From Knoellia remsis (GTDB lineage Bacteria > Actinomycetota > Actinomycetes > Actinomycetales > Dermatophilaceae): a stretch of 64,000 nt of DNA. Within the stretch, counting starts at the first letter, position 1. Every line of letters starts with the position of its first letter. A model generated the notes under the pieces. It had not been told where the DNA came from and made no database searches. It worked only from the letters and a program-made list of their open reading frames with translations. The position numbers were made by a program, and so were the translations under genes. Location: the NCBI RefSeq assembly GCF_003002895.1, contig NZ_PVTI01000020.1, positions 1 to 64,000 of the forward strand. Reading direction: 5' to 3'. Positions 8,026-17,758 of this stretch are shown piece after piece.

Positions 8026-8165
8026 ATCGGTGCGCCGGTCGTCAGCCCTCGCCTTCACCGGCCCAGGAGGAGCATCATGGGAGAGCGGGCAACCCCCGCG
8101 ACGACGGGACCGCGAGGTCCCCCGACACGAGGTCCCGCCGCCAGGTCCACCCCCGTGGAGGAATG

Positions 8166-9053
8166 ATGAGCGGCACCACGTCACCTGCACCCAGCCCGCG
8201 GATCGTCGTCGGCGTCGATGGTTCCGCCCACGGGTGGGCTGCCCTCGGTTGGGCAGCCGCCCACGCATCCGAGCTCGGCGCACCGCTGCACCTCATCCAT
8301 GCGTTCGCACCAGACATCCCGATGCTCGGCTTCGGGAGCACCGACCAGGACGCCCTCGACGGGGAGGCTCGGCGACTCCTCGCCACGGCCATCGCCCGGG
8401 CACACGCGGTGGATGCCCAGCTCACCGTGACGACGTCGCTGCCCCACGGTTTCGCCTCCCGCTCGCTCGTTGCAGCCTCGCGGGACGCGAGCCTCGTCGT
8501 CCTCGGCGCGGTCGGCCACGGCCTGTTCAGTCGGGCCACCATCGGTGCCGTGGCGCAGCAGGTCGCCGCTCATGCCGCCTGCCCCGTCGTCATCGTCGGA
8601 CACGAGGGCCGGACGGAGCCGCGCCATCACCGCGTGGCCGTCGGGGTCGATGGCTCTCCCGCGTCGGTGGCCGCGCTGCACGCAGCCTTCGACGCTGCTG
8701 CACGGGACGACTCCGAGCTCGTCGTCATCCACGCCTGGGAAGCCAAGGGACCCGAGGACCCGACCTTGGGCACCGGCTCGAGCTGGCCGGCATACGAACT
8801 ACACCTCGAGCATGCGGTGGGACGCGCGATCTCCTCGCGCAGCGCGCAGCACCCCGCCGTCAAGGTGACGCACGAGGTCGTCCGGTCGGCACCGGTCGCC
8901 GCGCTGACGCGGGCCGCCGACGAGGCCGATCTCGTCGTCGTCGGCGCTCGCGGCACCGGCGGCTTCCCGGGCCTGCACCTCGGGTCAGTCTCGAACGCGC
9001 TCCTCGGCCGGACCGCCAGCCCGCTCGTCGTCGTCCACGCCAGGGAGCCGTGA
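8166..9053 (+). CDS. Universal stress protein, tandem UspA domains
   Basis: 295 aa with two UspA domains. Domain 1 (residues about 12-145) begins IVVGVDGSAHGWAAL and ends with GAVGHGLFSRATIGAVAQQV. Domain 2 (about 155-292) begins VAVGVDGSPASVAAL and ends GARGTGGFPGLHLGSVSNAL. The G-x2-G-x9-G(S/T) type ATP-binding loops are recognisable in both. GGAGGA at 8157-8162 lies directly before two adjacent ATGs (8163, 8166); the second gives better spacing. Such proteins bind ATP and help in dormancy or hypoxia responses. The 3' end runs 69 bp into the convergent peptidase gene, so the two transcripts are antisense to each other there. Confidence 0.9.
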   Translation: MSGTTSPAPSPRIVVGVDGSAHGWAALGWAAAHASELGAPLHLIHAFAPDIPMLGFGSTDQDALDGEARRLLATAIARAHAVDAQLTVTTSLPHGFASRSLVAASRDASLVVLGAVGHGLFSRATIGAVAQQVAAHAACPVVIVGHEGRTEPRHHRVAVGVDGSPASVAALHAAFDAAARDDSELVVIHAWEAKGPEDPTLGTGSSWPAYELHLEHAVGRAISSRSAQHPAVKVTHEVVRSAPVAALTRAADEADLVVVGARGTGGFPGLHLGSVSNALLGRTASPLVVVHAREP

Positions 9054-11174
9054 CGTCGCCGGCAGTCGCGACGTCGCACCCAGCTGGTCGAGCACGAACG
9101 CCCACTCCCACGCGATCTGCTCCCACGCGGCATACCGGCCGCTGCGGCCCCCGTGGCCGGCGGACATCTCGGTGCGCAGCAGGATCGGCCGCGTCGCCGG
9201 GTCATTGATGACGGTGGCGCGCAGTCTCGCGACCCACTTGGCCGGCTCGGTGAAGTAGACCCGGGTGTCGTGCAGGCTCGTCGTCGCGAGTATCGCGGGG
9301 TAGTCGCGCGCAGCGACGTTCTCGTAGGGCGTGTAGCCCTTCATGACCGCGTAGACCTCGGGATCCTCGAGCGGGTTGCCCCACTCCTCCCACTCCCCCA
9401 CGGTGAGCGGCAGGTCCGGCCGCAGGATCGTCGTCAGGGCGTCGACGAAGGGCACCGCGGCGTGCGCCACCCGGAAGCGGTCCGGTGCGAGGTTGAGGAC
9501 GGCTCCGACGAGCAGCCCTCCGGCAGAACCGCCTTCGAGCGCGAGCCGGTCCGGCGCGACCCAGCCGAGCTCGACGACACGGTCCGCGACGGCGACGGTG
9601 TCCGTGAACGTGTTGGGCTTGGCGAGGAGCTTGCCGTCGTCGTACCAGTGCCGGCCCATCTCACCACCACCGCGCACGTGGGCGGTGACGTGGACGACGC
9701 CGCGGTCGAGCAGGCTGAGCCGGGCCACGGAGAAGTAGGGGTCGCTCGAGTGCTCATAGGCGCCGTATGCCGTGAGGAACCCGGCGTTCGTGCCGTCCGG
9801 TGCGAGGTCGGTCCGGTGGACGACCGAGATGGGCACCTTCGTGCCGTCGTTCGCCGTCGCCCACTCGCGGCGCTGCACGTAGTCGGAGAGGTCGACGTCG
9901 CCGAGCACGGGCTGCTGCTTGAGGACGGTGCGCTCCCCCGTCGCGATATCGAGGTCGAGCACGGTGCGCGGCGTGACGAAGGACTCGTAGACGACCTGCA
10001 GCGACTGTTGGCCCGGCTCGGGGTTGTCGCCCAGGCCGACGGAGTAGATCGGCTCGTCGAAGGTCACGGGAACCGCTGCGCCCCAACCGGATTCGCTCGC
10101 CGGGTCGACCGGCAGCAGAGACAGTGACGTCAGCCCGTCGCGACGCAGGGACAGCACCGCGACGTCGTCGAAGGCATCGACGCCGAGGAACCGCTCGCCC
10201 GACTGCGCCGCCAGCAGCGGTCGCCACTGCTCGTGGCTCGTCGCGTCGAGCGGGGCCCAGGCGAGGTCGCTGTCGGGGTTGTCGGTGTTGTGCACGATGA
10301 GCAGCGCGGCGGCGGCGGGCTCGACGTCGTACTCGACCCCGTCGCGACGGGGCGCGACGACCCGGAACTCTGCCTCCGGTGTCGTGGCGTCGAGGAGACG
10401 GACCTCGGAGGTCGTCTTGGAGCCGAGGGCGAGGATGAGCCAGCGGTCGTTGCGACTGGAGCCGATGCCCATCCAGAAGCGTTCGTCGCCCTCCTCGTGC
10501 ACGAGGACGTCGTCGGCCGGGTCACCCCCGACGACGTGCCGCCACAGTTGGTATGGGCGCCACGCGTCGTCGAGCCGGGTGTAGAAGACGGTGCCGCCGT
10601 CACGGGAGAACTCGACGCCGTAGCCGATGTCGGTCAGCGAGTCGTCGAGGACGTCGCCGGTGACGAGGTCGCGCACGACGAGGTCGAAGCGCTCGTCGCC
10701 GGTGAGGTCCGTGGCCAGGGCGAGGCGGGTGTGGTCGGGGCTGACCGTGAGGGCCCCGATGGCGAAGAACTCGGAGTCGCCGGCCTCGACGTTCCCGTCG
10801 ACGAGGACCTGCTCGCCGTCCGGGACGCTGCCGGGCTCGAGGACCGGGCGCGCTGCCGGGTCGGTGACGGGGACCCGGGCGTGGATGGCGTACTGCTGCC
10901 CCTCGACCGTGCGCGAGTAGTACCAGAAGGGCCCGCTGTGGACCGGCACCGACAGGTCGGTCTCGAGGACGCGTGACTTGATCTCGCGAAAGATGTTCTG
11001 CCGCAACGGTCCCAGGTGGCTGGTTCGCGCGTCGGCGTAGGCGTTCTCGGCCTCGAGGTAGGCCACCACCTCGGGGTCGTCGCCGTCACGCAGCCACTCG
11101 TACGGGTCGACGACGCGGTCACCGTGGTGCTCGCGGACGTACTCGCGCGTGGCAGCGACGGGAGCGGACGGCAT
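8985..11174 (-). CDS. ptrB: S9 family peptidase, oligopeptidase B type
   Basis: 729 aa serine oligopeptidase. A seven-bladed propeller occupies roughly residues 60-400 and an alpha/beta hydrolase domain the C-terminal 300. Catalytic Ser is in GGSAGGLL, Asp in HDTRVYFTEPAKW and His in SAGHGG. Family members cut short peptides after basic residues in the cytoplasm. I start at ATG 11174 because GGAAGGAG precedes it by six bases; a longer frame would overlap dnaE. After the conserved WAFVLDQLG there is an atypical tail of about 30 residues containing the repeat ATSRLPATSRLPG. That tail is what overlaps the convergent usp gene, so it may be a late extension. Confidence 0.88.
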   Translation of the reverse strand: MPSAPVAATREYVREHHGDRVVDPYEWLRDGDDPEVVAYLEAENAYADARTSHLGPLRQNIFREIKSRVLETDLSVPVHSGPFWYYSRTVEGQQYAIHARVPVTDPAARPVLEPGSVPDGEQVLVDGNVEAGDSEFFAIGALTVSPDHTRLALATDLTGDERFDLVVRDLVTGDVLDDSLTDIGYGVEFSRDGGTVFYTRLDDAWRPYQLWRHVVGGDPADDVLVHEEGDERFWMGIGSSRNDRWLILALGSKTTSEVRLLDATTPEAEFRVVAPRRDGVEYDVEPAAAALLIVHNTDNPDSDLAWAPLDATSHEQWRPLLAAQSGERFLGVDAFDDVAVLSLRRDGLTSLSLLPVDPASESGWGAAVPVTFDEPIYSVGLGDNPEPGQQSLQVVYESFVTPRTVLDLDIATGERTVLKQQPVLGDVDLSDYVQRREWATANDGTKVPISVVHRTDLAPDGTNAGFLTAYGAYEHSSDPYFSVARLSLLDRGVVHVTAHVRGGGEMGRHWYDDGKLLAKPNTFTDTVAVADRVVELGWVAPDRLALEGGSAGGLLVGAVLNLAPDRFRVAHAAVPFVDALTTILRPDLPLTVGEWEEWGNPLEDPEVYAVMKGYTPYENVAARDYPAILATTSLHDTRVYFTEPAKWVARLRATVINDPATRPILLRTEMSAGHGGRSGRYAAWEQIAWEWAFVLDQLGATSRLPATSRLPGVDDDERAGGPAEERVRD

Positions 11175-11214
11175 ACCGGCTCCTTCCGGCGCGGCAGCGC
11201 CGGTGCCCTGCGAC

Positions 11215-14200
11215 TCAGCCACCGGTGAGGCACCTCGGGCCGAAGAGGACCTTGAGGTCACCGAACAGCGCTTCCGTCGCGGTGACCCGGAAGGCGTCGT
11301 CGAGCTTGACGAGGGTGGCGCGGCCCGGCTTGGTCAGCTTGAGGTGGACCTCGGTCGTGCCGGGGTGGTTGGCGAGCACGCCCTTGAGCTCCTCCATCCG
11401 GCCGATCGTGGCCCGCATCGTGTCGAGGGTGACGACGACGGGTCCGCGCGGGCCGTCGGTGATCTCGGGCAGGGTGAGCTCCTGGGCGTAGATCGACACC
11501 GAGTCGTCGCGGCGGTTGACCTTGCCGCGCACGACGGCGACGACGTCCTGCTGCAGCATCGTCGACACGGTGAGGTAGGAGCTCGGGAAGAACAGGCACT
11601 CGATCGCGCCCTCGAGGTCCTCGACGGTCGCGATGGCCCAGAGGTCGCCCTTCTTCGTGCGCTTGACCTGTAGGCCGGTGATGAGGCCGGCGACGGTGAC
11701 CATGGAGCCCTCGGGCTTGCCGTCCTCGGCGCCGAGGGAGGCGATGGCCGTGTCGGCGTGCTGCTGCAGCACGTGCTCGACCCCGAAGAGCGGGTGGTCC
11801 GAGACGTAGAGGCCGAGCATCTCGCGCTCGAAGGACAGCAGGGTCGACTTGTCCCACTCGACGTCCGGGATCGTCGGCAGCCCGGAGAACGGGTCCACAC
11901 CGGCACCCGCGTCGTCGCTGTCACCGAAGCCGAGCGAGGCGAAGAGGCTGTCCTGGCCGATCGCCTGCTGCTTCTTGACCTCGACGAGCGCGTCGACGTA
12001 CTGCTCGTGGATCCGGAACAGCCCGAGCCGGGTCTCGCCCAGCTCGTCGAACGCGCCGGCCTTGATGAGCGACTCGATGGTCCGCTTGTTGCAGACGACG
12101 GCGTCGACCTTGTCGAGGAAGTCCTTGAACGAGGTGAACGCACCCTTGCTCTCGCGCGCCCGGATGATCGCCTCGACGACGTTGTGGCCGACGTTGCGGA
12201 TCGCGGCCATACCGAACCGGATGTCGTTGCCGACGGCGGCGAACCGGGCGACGGACTCGTTGACGTCGGGCGGCAGGACCTTGATCCCCATACGGCGGCA
12301 CTCGCCGAGGTAGAGCGCTGACTTGTCCTTGTCGTCGCCGACGCTCGTGAGCAGCGCGGCCATGTACTCGGCCGGGTAGTTCGCCTTGAGGTAGGCGGTC
12401 CAGTAGGAGACCAGCCCGTATGCCGCGGTGTGCGCCTTGTTGAACGCGTAGTCCGAGAAGGGGACGAGGACGCCCCAGAGGGCCGCGATGGAGGCCTCGT
12501 TGAAGCCCTTGGCCTTCATGCCCTCGGAGAAGGGGACGTACTCGGCGTCGAGGACCTCCTTCTTCTTCTTGCCCATGGCGCGCCGGAGGAGGTCGGCGTT
12601 GCCGAGGGTGTAGCCGGCGAGCTTCTGCGCGATCTCCATGACCTGCTCCTGGTAGATCACCAGGCCATGGGTCGTGTCGAGGATCGGCTCGAGGGCCTCG
12701 ACCATCTCGGGCTGGAGCTTGCCCTTGAGCTGCGGGTCGAGCGGGACGGGCTCCTGCTTGCCGTTCTTGCGCAACGCGAAGTTCGTGTGCGCGTTGACGC
12801 CCATCGGTCCCGGCCGGTAGAGCGCGAGAGCCGCCGAGATGTCCTCGAACGTGTCCGGCTGCATCTGCTTGAGCAGGGTGCGCATGCCGCCGCCGTCGAG
12901 CTGGAAGACGCCGAGGGTGTCGCCACGCGCCAGCAGCCGGTACGTCGCCTCGTCGGTCATGTCCTTGGACAAGGCGTCGAGGTCGATGTCCTCGTCGCGG
13001 TTGGCCTTCACGTTCTCGATCGCGTCGTCGAGGATCGTGAGGTTGCGCAGGCCGAGGAAGTCCATCTTGACCAGGCCGAGGTTCTCGCAGCTCGGATAGT
13101 CGAACTGGGTGAGGACCTGCCCGTCCTGGAGGCGCTTCATGATCGGGATGACGTCGATGAGCGGCTCGCTCGACATGATGACGCCGGCCGCGTGCACGCC
13201 CCACTGCCGCTTCAGGCCCTCGAGCCCCTTGGCGGTCTCGACGATCTCCTTGAAGTGCGGCTCGGTCTCGACGAGCTCGCGGAACTCCTTGCCCTCGCCG
13301 TAGCGCGCGTGCTCGGGGTCGTAGATCCCGGACAGCGGCACGCCCTTGCCCATGACGTCCGGCGGCATCGCCTTGGTCAGCTGCTCACCGACGGTGAACG
13401 GGTGGCCCATGACACGGGCGGAGTCCTTTACCGCCTGCTTGGCCTTGATCGTGCCGTAGGTGACGATCTGGGCGACGCGCTCGGAGCCGTACTTCTCGGT
13501 GACGTACTTGATGACCTCACCGCGCCGGCGCTCGTCGAAGTCGACGTCGAAGTCGGGCATCGACTTGCGCTCGGGGTTGAGGAACCGTTCGAAGATCAGG
13601 CCGTGCGGGATGGGGTCGAGGTCGGTGATCTTCATCGCGTAGGCGCACATCGAGCCGGCACCGGAGCCACGACCGGGACCGACGCGGATGCCGTTCTCCT
13701 TGGCCCAGGTGATGAAGTCGGCGACGACGAGGAAGTACCCGGCATACCCCTTGGAGACGATGACGTCGATCTCGAAGTTCGCCTGTTCCTGGGCATACGG
13801 CGGTATGCCGTCCGGGAACCTCTCGGTGAGGCCCTTCTGGACCTCCTTGACGAACCAGGACTCCTCGTTCTCGCCCGGGGGCACGTCGAAGCGCGGCATG
13901 AACCGTCCCTCGCCCTCGGTGAAGGACACCTCGCACATGTCGGCGACGAGGAGGGTGTTGTCGCAGGCCTCGGGGAACTCGCGCCACGTGTGCCGCATCT
14001 GCGCGGGCGACTGGAGGAAGTAGCCCTCGCCGTCGAACTTGAACCGGTTCGGGTCCATGAGGGTGGAGCCGGACTGGACGCACAGCAGGGCGCCGTGGGC
14101 GGTCGCGTCCTCGGGGTTGGTGTAGTGGCTGTCGTTCGTCGCGAGCAGCGGGAGGTCGAGCTCCTTGGCGAGCCGCAACAGGTCCTTGATGGTGCGTCGC

Positions 14201-14832
14201 TCGATCTCGTTCTGGTGGTCCATGACCTCGCAGAAGTAGTTCTCCGCGCCGAAGATGTCGCGGTAGTCGCTCGCGGCCTGGAGCGCCTCGCGCCACTGGC
14301 CGAGCCGCAGCCGGGTCTGGATCTCGCCGGAAGGGCAGCCCGTCGTCGCGATGAGGCCCTGACCGTGCTGGCTCAGCAGCTCGCGGTCGATACGCGGCCA
14401 CTTCGCGTAGACCTGGTCCAGGCTGGCGAGGGAGTCGAGCTTGAAGAGGTTGTGCAGGCCGTTGTTGTTCTTGGCCAGCAGTGTCATGTGGGTGTAGGCA
14501 CCCGAGCCCGAGACGTCGTCGCCGGGACGCGTGCGCTCGTCACCCCACTTGACGCGGGTCTTGTCGGTGCGGTGCGTGCCCGGGGTGACGTAGGCCTCGA
14601 GGCCGATGATCGGCTTGACGCCGGTGCCCTGGGCCTTCTTCCAGAACTCGTACGCCCCGAAGAGGTAGCCGTGGTCGGTCATCGCCACGGCCGGCATCCC
14701 GAGCTCGGCCGCCTTGGTGAACAGGTCCCCGATCCGGGCCGCGCCGTCGAGCATGGAGTACTCGGTGTGGACGTGGAGGTGGACGAAGTTGTCCTTGCGG
14801 TCCGGGGCTGAGGAGGGGGCGATCGACGACAT
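11215..14832 (-). CDS. dnaE: DNA polymerase III alpha subunit
   Basis: 1205 aa replicative polymerase catalytic subunit. The PHP domain opens with FVHLHVHTEYSMLDGAARI. The C-family palm carries the metal-binding aspartates in PDFDVDFDERRRGEVI, preceded by GPGRGSGAGS. The helix-hairpin-helix, OB (around LITGLQVKRTKKGDLWAIAT) and C-terminal regions follow. The length is normal for actinobacterial DnaE1. Start ATG 14832 is eight codons inside the longest frame and begins MSSIAPSSAP; AGGA lies about ten bases upstream. It is followed after 40 bp by the oligopeptidase gene. A 190-bp gap separates it from rluD, so it may have its own promoter. Confidence 0.97.
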   Translation of the reverse strand: MSSIAPSSAPDRKDNFVHLHVHTEYSMLDGAARIGDLFTKAAELGMPAVAMTDHGYLFGAYEFWKKAQGTGVKPIIGLEAYVTPGTHRTDKTRVKWGDERTRPGDDVSGSGAYTHMTLLAKNNNGLHNLFKLDSLASLDQVYAKWPRIDRELLSQHGQGLIATTGCPSGEIQTRLRLGQWREALQAASDYRDIFGAENYFCEVMDHQNEIERRTIKDLLRLAKELDLPLLATNDSHYTNPEDATAHGALLCVQSGSTLMDPNRFKFDGEGYFLQSPAQMRHTWREFPEACDNTLLVADMCEVSFTEGEGRFMPRFDVPPGENEESWFVKEVQKGLTERFPDGIPPYAQEQANFEIDVIVSKGYAGYFLVVADFITWAKENGIRVGPGRGSGAGSMCAYAMKITDLDPIPHGLIFERFLNPERKSMPDFDVDFDERRRGEVIKYVTEKYGSERVAQIVTYGTIKAKQAVKDSARVMGHPFTVGEQLTKAMPPDVMGKGVPLSGIYDPEHARYGEGKEFRELVETEPHFKEIVETAKGLEGLKRQWGVHAAGVIMSSEPLIDVIPIMKRLQDGQVLTQFDYPSCENLGLVKMDFLGLRNLTILDDAIENVKANRDEDIDLDALSKDMTDEATYRLLARGDTLGVFQLDGGGMRTLLKQMQPDTFEDISAALALYRPGPMGVNAHTNFALRKNGKQEPVPLDPQLKGKLQPEMVEALEPILDTTHGLVIYQEQVMEIAQKLAGYTLGNADLLRRAMGKKKKEVLDAEYVPFSEGMKAKGFNEASIAALWGVLVPFSDYAFNKAHTAAYGLVSYWTAYLKANYPAEYMAALLTSVGDDKDKSALYLGECRRMGIKVLPPDVNESVARFAAVGNDIRFGMAAIRNVGHNVVEAIIRARESKGAFTSFKDFLDKVDAVVCNKRTIESLIKAGAFDELGETRLGLFRIHEQYVDALVEVKKQQAIGQDSLFASLGFGDSDDAGAGVDPFSGLPTIPDVEWDKSTLLSFEREMLGLYVSDHPLFGVEHVLQQHADTAIASLGAEDGKPEGSMVTVAGLITGLQVKRTKKGDLWAIATVEDLEGAIECLFFPSSYLTVSTMLQQDVVAVVRGKVNRRDDSVSIYAQELTLPEITDGPRGPVVVTLDTMRATIGRMEELKGVLANHPGTTEVHLKLTKPGRATLVKLDDAFRVTATEALFGDLKVLFGPRCLTGG

Positions 14833-15022
14833 CACCGGCCATCCTAGGTCGGCCAACCGACACCCTCGTGAGCCGCGCCCACCTGTGACGAATGGTGCCC
14901 GTGGGACTCACCGGGAGCGCGCCGGAAACGCGCGCGGACGGCATACGAACTCGGCTCGCTGCGCGTGTCTCGATGCGTGGGAGGTCCAGCGAATCCAGAC
15001 ACCCGTGGCGAATCGAGCCGTC

Positions 15023-15946
15023 TCAGAGGCGGTCGAGCGCGGTCTGCAGGTCCTGCGGGTACTGGCTCTCGAAGGTGACCCACTCCCCCGAGCCCGGGTG
15101 CTCGAAGCCCAGCCCCACGGCGTGCAGCCACTGCCGCTCGAGCCCGAGGCGCTTCGCGAGGACAGGGTCCGCGCCATAGGTGAGGTCGCCGACGCACGGA
15201 TGCCGCAGCGCCGCGAAGTGGACGCGGATCTGGTGGGTGCGGCCGGTCTCGAGGTGGATGTCGAGCAGGCTCGCGTGCCGGAACGCCTCGATGAGCTCGT
15301 AGTGCGTCACGGCGGGCTTGCCCGACTCCATGACCGCGAACTTGTAGTCATGGCCCGGGTGGCGGCCGATGGGCGCGTCGATCGTGCCGACGAGCGGGTC
15401 GGGCAGCCCCTGGACGAGCGTGTGGTACGTCTTGTCGACGCGCCGCTCCTTGAACGCCCGCTTGAGGATCGAGTAGGCCCGCTCGCTCTTGCACACGACC
15501 ATGAGCCCGGACGTGCCGACGTCGAGGCGGCTCACGATGCCCTGCCGCTCGCTCGCGCCGCTCGTTGAGATCCGGTAGCCGGCAGCCTTGAGGCCACCGA
15601 GGACGGTCGGGCCGGTCCAGCCGACGCTCGGGTGGGCCGCGACGCCGACGGGCTTGTCCACGACGACGATGTCGTCGTCGTCGTGGACGATGGCCATGCC
15701 GGGGACCGGCTCGGCGATGACCTCGAGAGTCGGGCTCGGGTCCGCGCTCGGCAGGGTCACCTCGAGCATGTCGCCGCCGTGCACGCGGTGCGACTTGCCG
15801 ACGAGGGACCCGTTGACGGACACGCCGTCGGCCGCTGCCAGGTCCGCGGCGCGGGTGCGGGAGAGCCCGAAAAGCCGCGCGATGGCGGCGTCGACGCGTT
15901 CGCCCTGCAGGCCCTCGGGGACGAGGACGGTCCGCTGGCCGGTCAT
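15023..15946 (-). CDS. rluD: RluA-family 23S rRNA pseudouridine synthase
   Basis: 307 aa. An S4 RNA-binding domain lies at residues about 15-75 ([20 protein letters not shown]). The catalytic domain has the conserved Asp in [12 protein letters not shown] and the substrate loop [12 protein letters not shown]. Family members convert uridines of large-subunit rRNA to pseudouridine, RluD at helix 69. The symbol is by best resemblance; RluA/RluC-type specificity is not excluded. Its ATG overlaps the lspA stop by four bases, the common lspA-rluD pairing. Confidence 0.93.
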   Translation of the reverse strand: MTGQRTVLVPEGLQGERVDAAIARLFGLSRTRAADLAAADGVSVNGSLVGKSHRVHGGDMLEVTLPSADPSPTLEVIAEPVPGMAIVHDDDDIVVVDKPVGVAAHPSVGWTGPTVLGGLKAAGYRISTSGASERQGIVSRLDVGTSGLMVVCKSERAYSILKRAFKERRVDKTYHTLVQGLPDPLVGTIDAPIGRHPGHDYKFAVMESGKPAVTHYELIEAFRHASLLDIHLETGRTHQIRVHFAALRHPCVGDLTYGADPVLAKRLGLERQWLHAVGLGFEHPGSGEWVTFESQYPQDLQTALDRL

Positions 15947-16614
15947 CGCGGGGCGTCGCCGGGCTGCTCGCGCTGCTCGGGCTGCTCGCGCTGCTCGGAG
16001 TGCTCGGGGGCCGGGTCGGCGGTGGTGTCGTCCATGGTGTCGTCGTTCTCGTGCCGTCCGGGCACGACGCCTTCGAGCGGTATGCCGCGCAGCGACAGGA
16101 CTGCGCCCACCGCCGCCGCCACGACGATGGCGACGTCGGCGAGGTTGCCGATGAAGAGGCCGAAGTAGTCGATGAAGTCGACGACGTGGCCGCGACCGAA
16201 TCCGGGCGCGCGGAAGATGCGGTCGACGAGGTTGCCGATGGCCCCGCCGAGGAGGATGCCCAGCGTCACCGCCCAGCCGGTGTGTCCGATGCGGCGGGCG
16301 GCCAGGAGGACCCAAGCGACGATGCCGAGGGCGACGATCGTGAGCAGCCACGTCACGCCGTCGCCGAGCGAGAACGCGGCGCCCGGGTTGCGGATGAGGT
16401 TGAGCCGCAACAGGGAACCGACGAGGTCGCGGGGCACCCCGGGGGTGAGGGTGGCCAACGCCCAGATCTTGCTGCCCTGGTCGATGGCGAGGGTGATCAC
16501 CCCGGCGACCGTCATGAGGGCGAACAGTCGCGACCGGCCCCGGACGTTCTCCGGAGCCGGCGCGGCCGAGGTGGTGGTGTCGGCGCTCAGCGGCGTTCCT
16601 GTTTCGTCTTGCAT
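15943..16614 (-). CDS. lspA: Signal peptidase II (lipoprotein signal peptidase)
   Basis: 223 aa with four transmembrane segments. The catalytic aspartates are in [12 protein letters not shown] and [18 protein letters not shown]. It removes signal peptides from prolipoproteins such as the one encoded at 62462. The start is uncertain: ATG 16614 (MQDETGTPL) is the last good candidate before the first membrane helix, has no clear ribosome site, and overlaps the end of the DksA-like gene by 28 bp, suggesting coupling. The C-terminus is extended by about 45 charged residues with a repeated [12 protein letters not shown] motif, outside the enzyme core. Confidence 0.93.
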   Translation of the reverse strand: MQDETGTPLSADTTTSAAPAPENVRGRSRLFALMTVAGVITLAIDQGSKIWALATLTPGVPRDLVGSLLRLNLIRNPGAAFSLGDGVTWLLTIVALGIVAWVLLAARRIGHTGWAVTLGILLGGAIGNLVDRIFRAPGFGRGHVVDFIDYFGLFIGNLADVAIVVAAAVGAVLSLRGIPLEGVVPGRHENDDTMDDTTADPAPEHSEQREQPEQREQPGDAPR

Positions 16615-17561
16615 CGCACGCATAGGGTCGCACGAGGCGCGGCCTGAAGGCGAAGCTTGCCGATCGGCTGGCCGCAGGACTCGCACACGCCATAGGTGCC
16701 GTCGTCGAGCCGTTCGAGTGCATGCTCGTTCTGGCGGAGCATCTCACGAGCATTGTCGGCGAGCGCGATCTCCTGCTCCCGCTCGAACGTCTTGGCGCCG
16801 GCGTCGGCCTGGTCGTCGCCGGCCCCGTCACCGGAGTCGCGCATGAGGTCGGAGAGATCGGACTCGGCGCGCGCGAGCTCGTCGGTGAGCTGGGCGATGT
16901 CGGCCTCGATCTCACCACGGACGGCCTTGAGCTCCTTGGCGGTCCACGGTGACTCGTCCTCGCGGACGACGAACGCCTTCTTCGCGGTCTTGGTCGGTGC
17001 CGCCTTCTTGGCTGCGGGAGCTGCCTTCGTGGCGGGCGCGCTCGTCTTCGCCGGCGCCGCCTTCTTCGCCGAGCCCGCCTTGGCCGGCGCCGCCTTCTTG
17101 GCGGGCGCCGCCTTCTTCGCCGAACTCGCCTTCGCCGGCGCGACCTTCTTGGCGGGCGCCGCCTTCTTCGCTGCCTTCTTCGCCGAGCCCGTCTTGGCCG
17201 AGCCCGTCTTGTTCGCCGGCGCAGTCTTCTTCACCGCAGCCTTCGTCGCGGCCGAAGCTGCCTTCCTCGCTGTCGTCTTCTTCGCTGCGGCCTTCTTCAC
17301 CGAGCTCGCCTTGGCCGCTGCACCCTTCTTCGCGGGCGCCGCCTTCTTCACAGCAGCCTTCTTCGTCGCTGCCTTCTTCGCCTTGGGCGCAGCCTTTGTC
17401 GCCGACGCCTTCTTCGTGGCGGGCGCGGCCTTCTGCGCGGTGGCCTTCTTCGTCGACCCCCCGGTCGCGCGGGCGAGTGCCTTCTTCACGGTGCGCGCCG
17501 CAGTTGACGCCTTGCCGGATCCAGCCTTGGTGGCCCCCGAGGGAGCGCGCTTGGCAGCCAT
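16587..17561 (-). CDS. TraR/DksA-type zinc-finger protein with Lys/Ala-rich histone-like N-terminus
   Basis: 324 aa. Residues about 15-205 are a low-complexity [13 protein letters not shown] region, resembling histone H1 tails and mycobacterial HupB. Residues about 215-324 are the DksA/TraR part: a coiled coil ([20 protein letters not shown]), then the zinc finger CESC-x17-CVRC at the end. DksA proteins bind the RNA polymerase secondary channel; the basic tail probably adds nucleic-acid binding. Start ATG 17561 (MAAKRAPSG) is preceded by GAGGACAGGC. It is the first gene of a dksA-lspA-rluD run. The primary sigma factor in this window has a similar Lys/Ala-rich segment. Confidence 0.88.
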   Translation of the reverse strand: MAAKRAPSGATKAGSGKASTAARTVKKALARATGGSTKKATAQKAAPATKKASATKAAPKAKKAATKKAAVKKAAPAKKGAAAKASSVKKAAAKKTTARKAASAATKAAVKKTAPANKTGSAKTGSAKKAAKKAAPAKKVAPAKASSAKKAAPAKKAAPAKAGSAKKAAPAKTSAPATKAAPAAKKAAPTKTAKKAFVVREDESPWTAKELKAVRGEIEADIAQLTDELARAESDLSDLMRDSGDGAGDDQADAGAKTFEREQEIALADNAREMLRQNEHALERLDDGTYGVCESCGQPIGKLRLQAAPRATLCVRCKTKQERR

Positions 17562-17700
17562 GCCTGTCCTCACTCGTCAACAAAGGTCGGGCCCGTGCGG
17601 GCTCGACCACGTGCGGCGAGGATAAGGCCTGAACAGGCACTTCTCAACGATGAAACGCACCTTGTCCCCAGGTCATGCGAGTCCGGAGCCGACCGGACAC

Positions 17701-17737
17701 AGCACTGGGCACCCGGAGAATCCGGGTGCCCAGTGCT
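17701..17737 (-). terminator. Terminator after divIVA
   Basis: Perfect 17-bp inverted repeat (AGCACTGGGCACCCGGA) around loop GAA, 22 bp past the divIVA stop. It separates the division cluster from the dksA-lspA-rluD group. There is no T tract. Confidence 0.8.
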
Positions 17738-17758
17738 GGTGCAGGTGTCAGTGACGCG

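Noticed and set aside
12430-14811. A 793-codon plus-strand frame opposite dnaE
   Set aside because: Shadow of the DnaE gene, with Leu/Val/Asp-rich nonsense composition.
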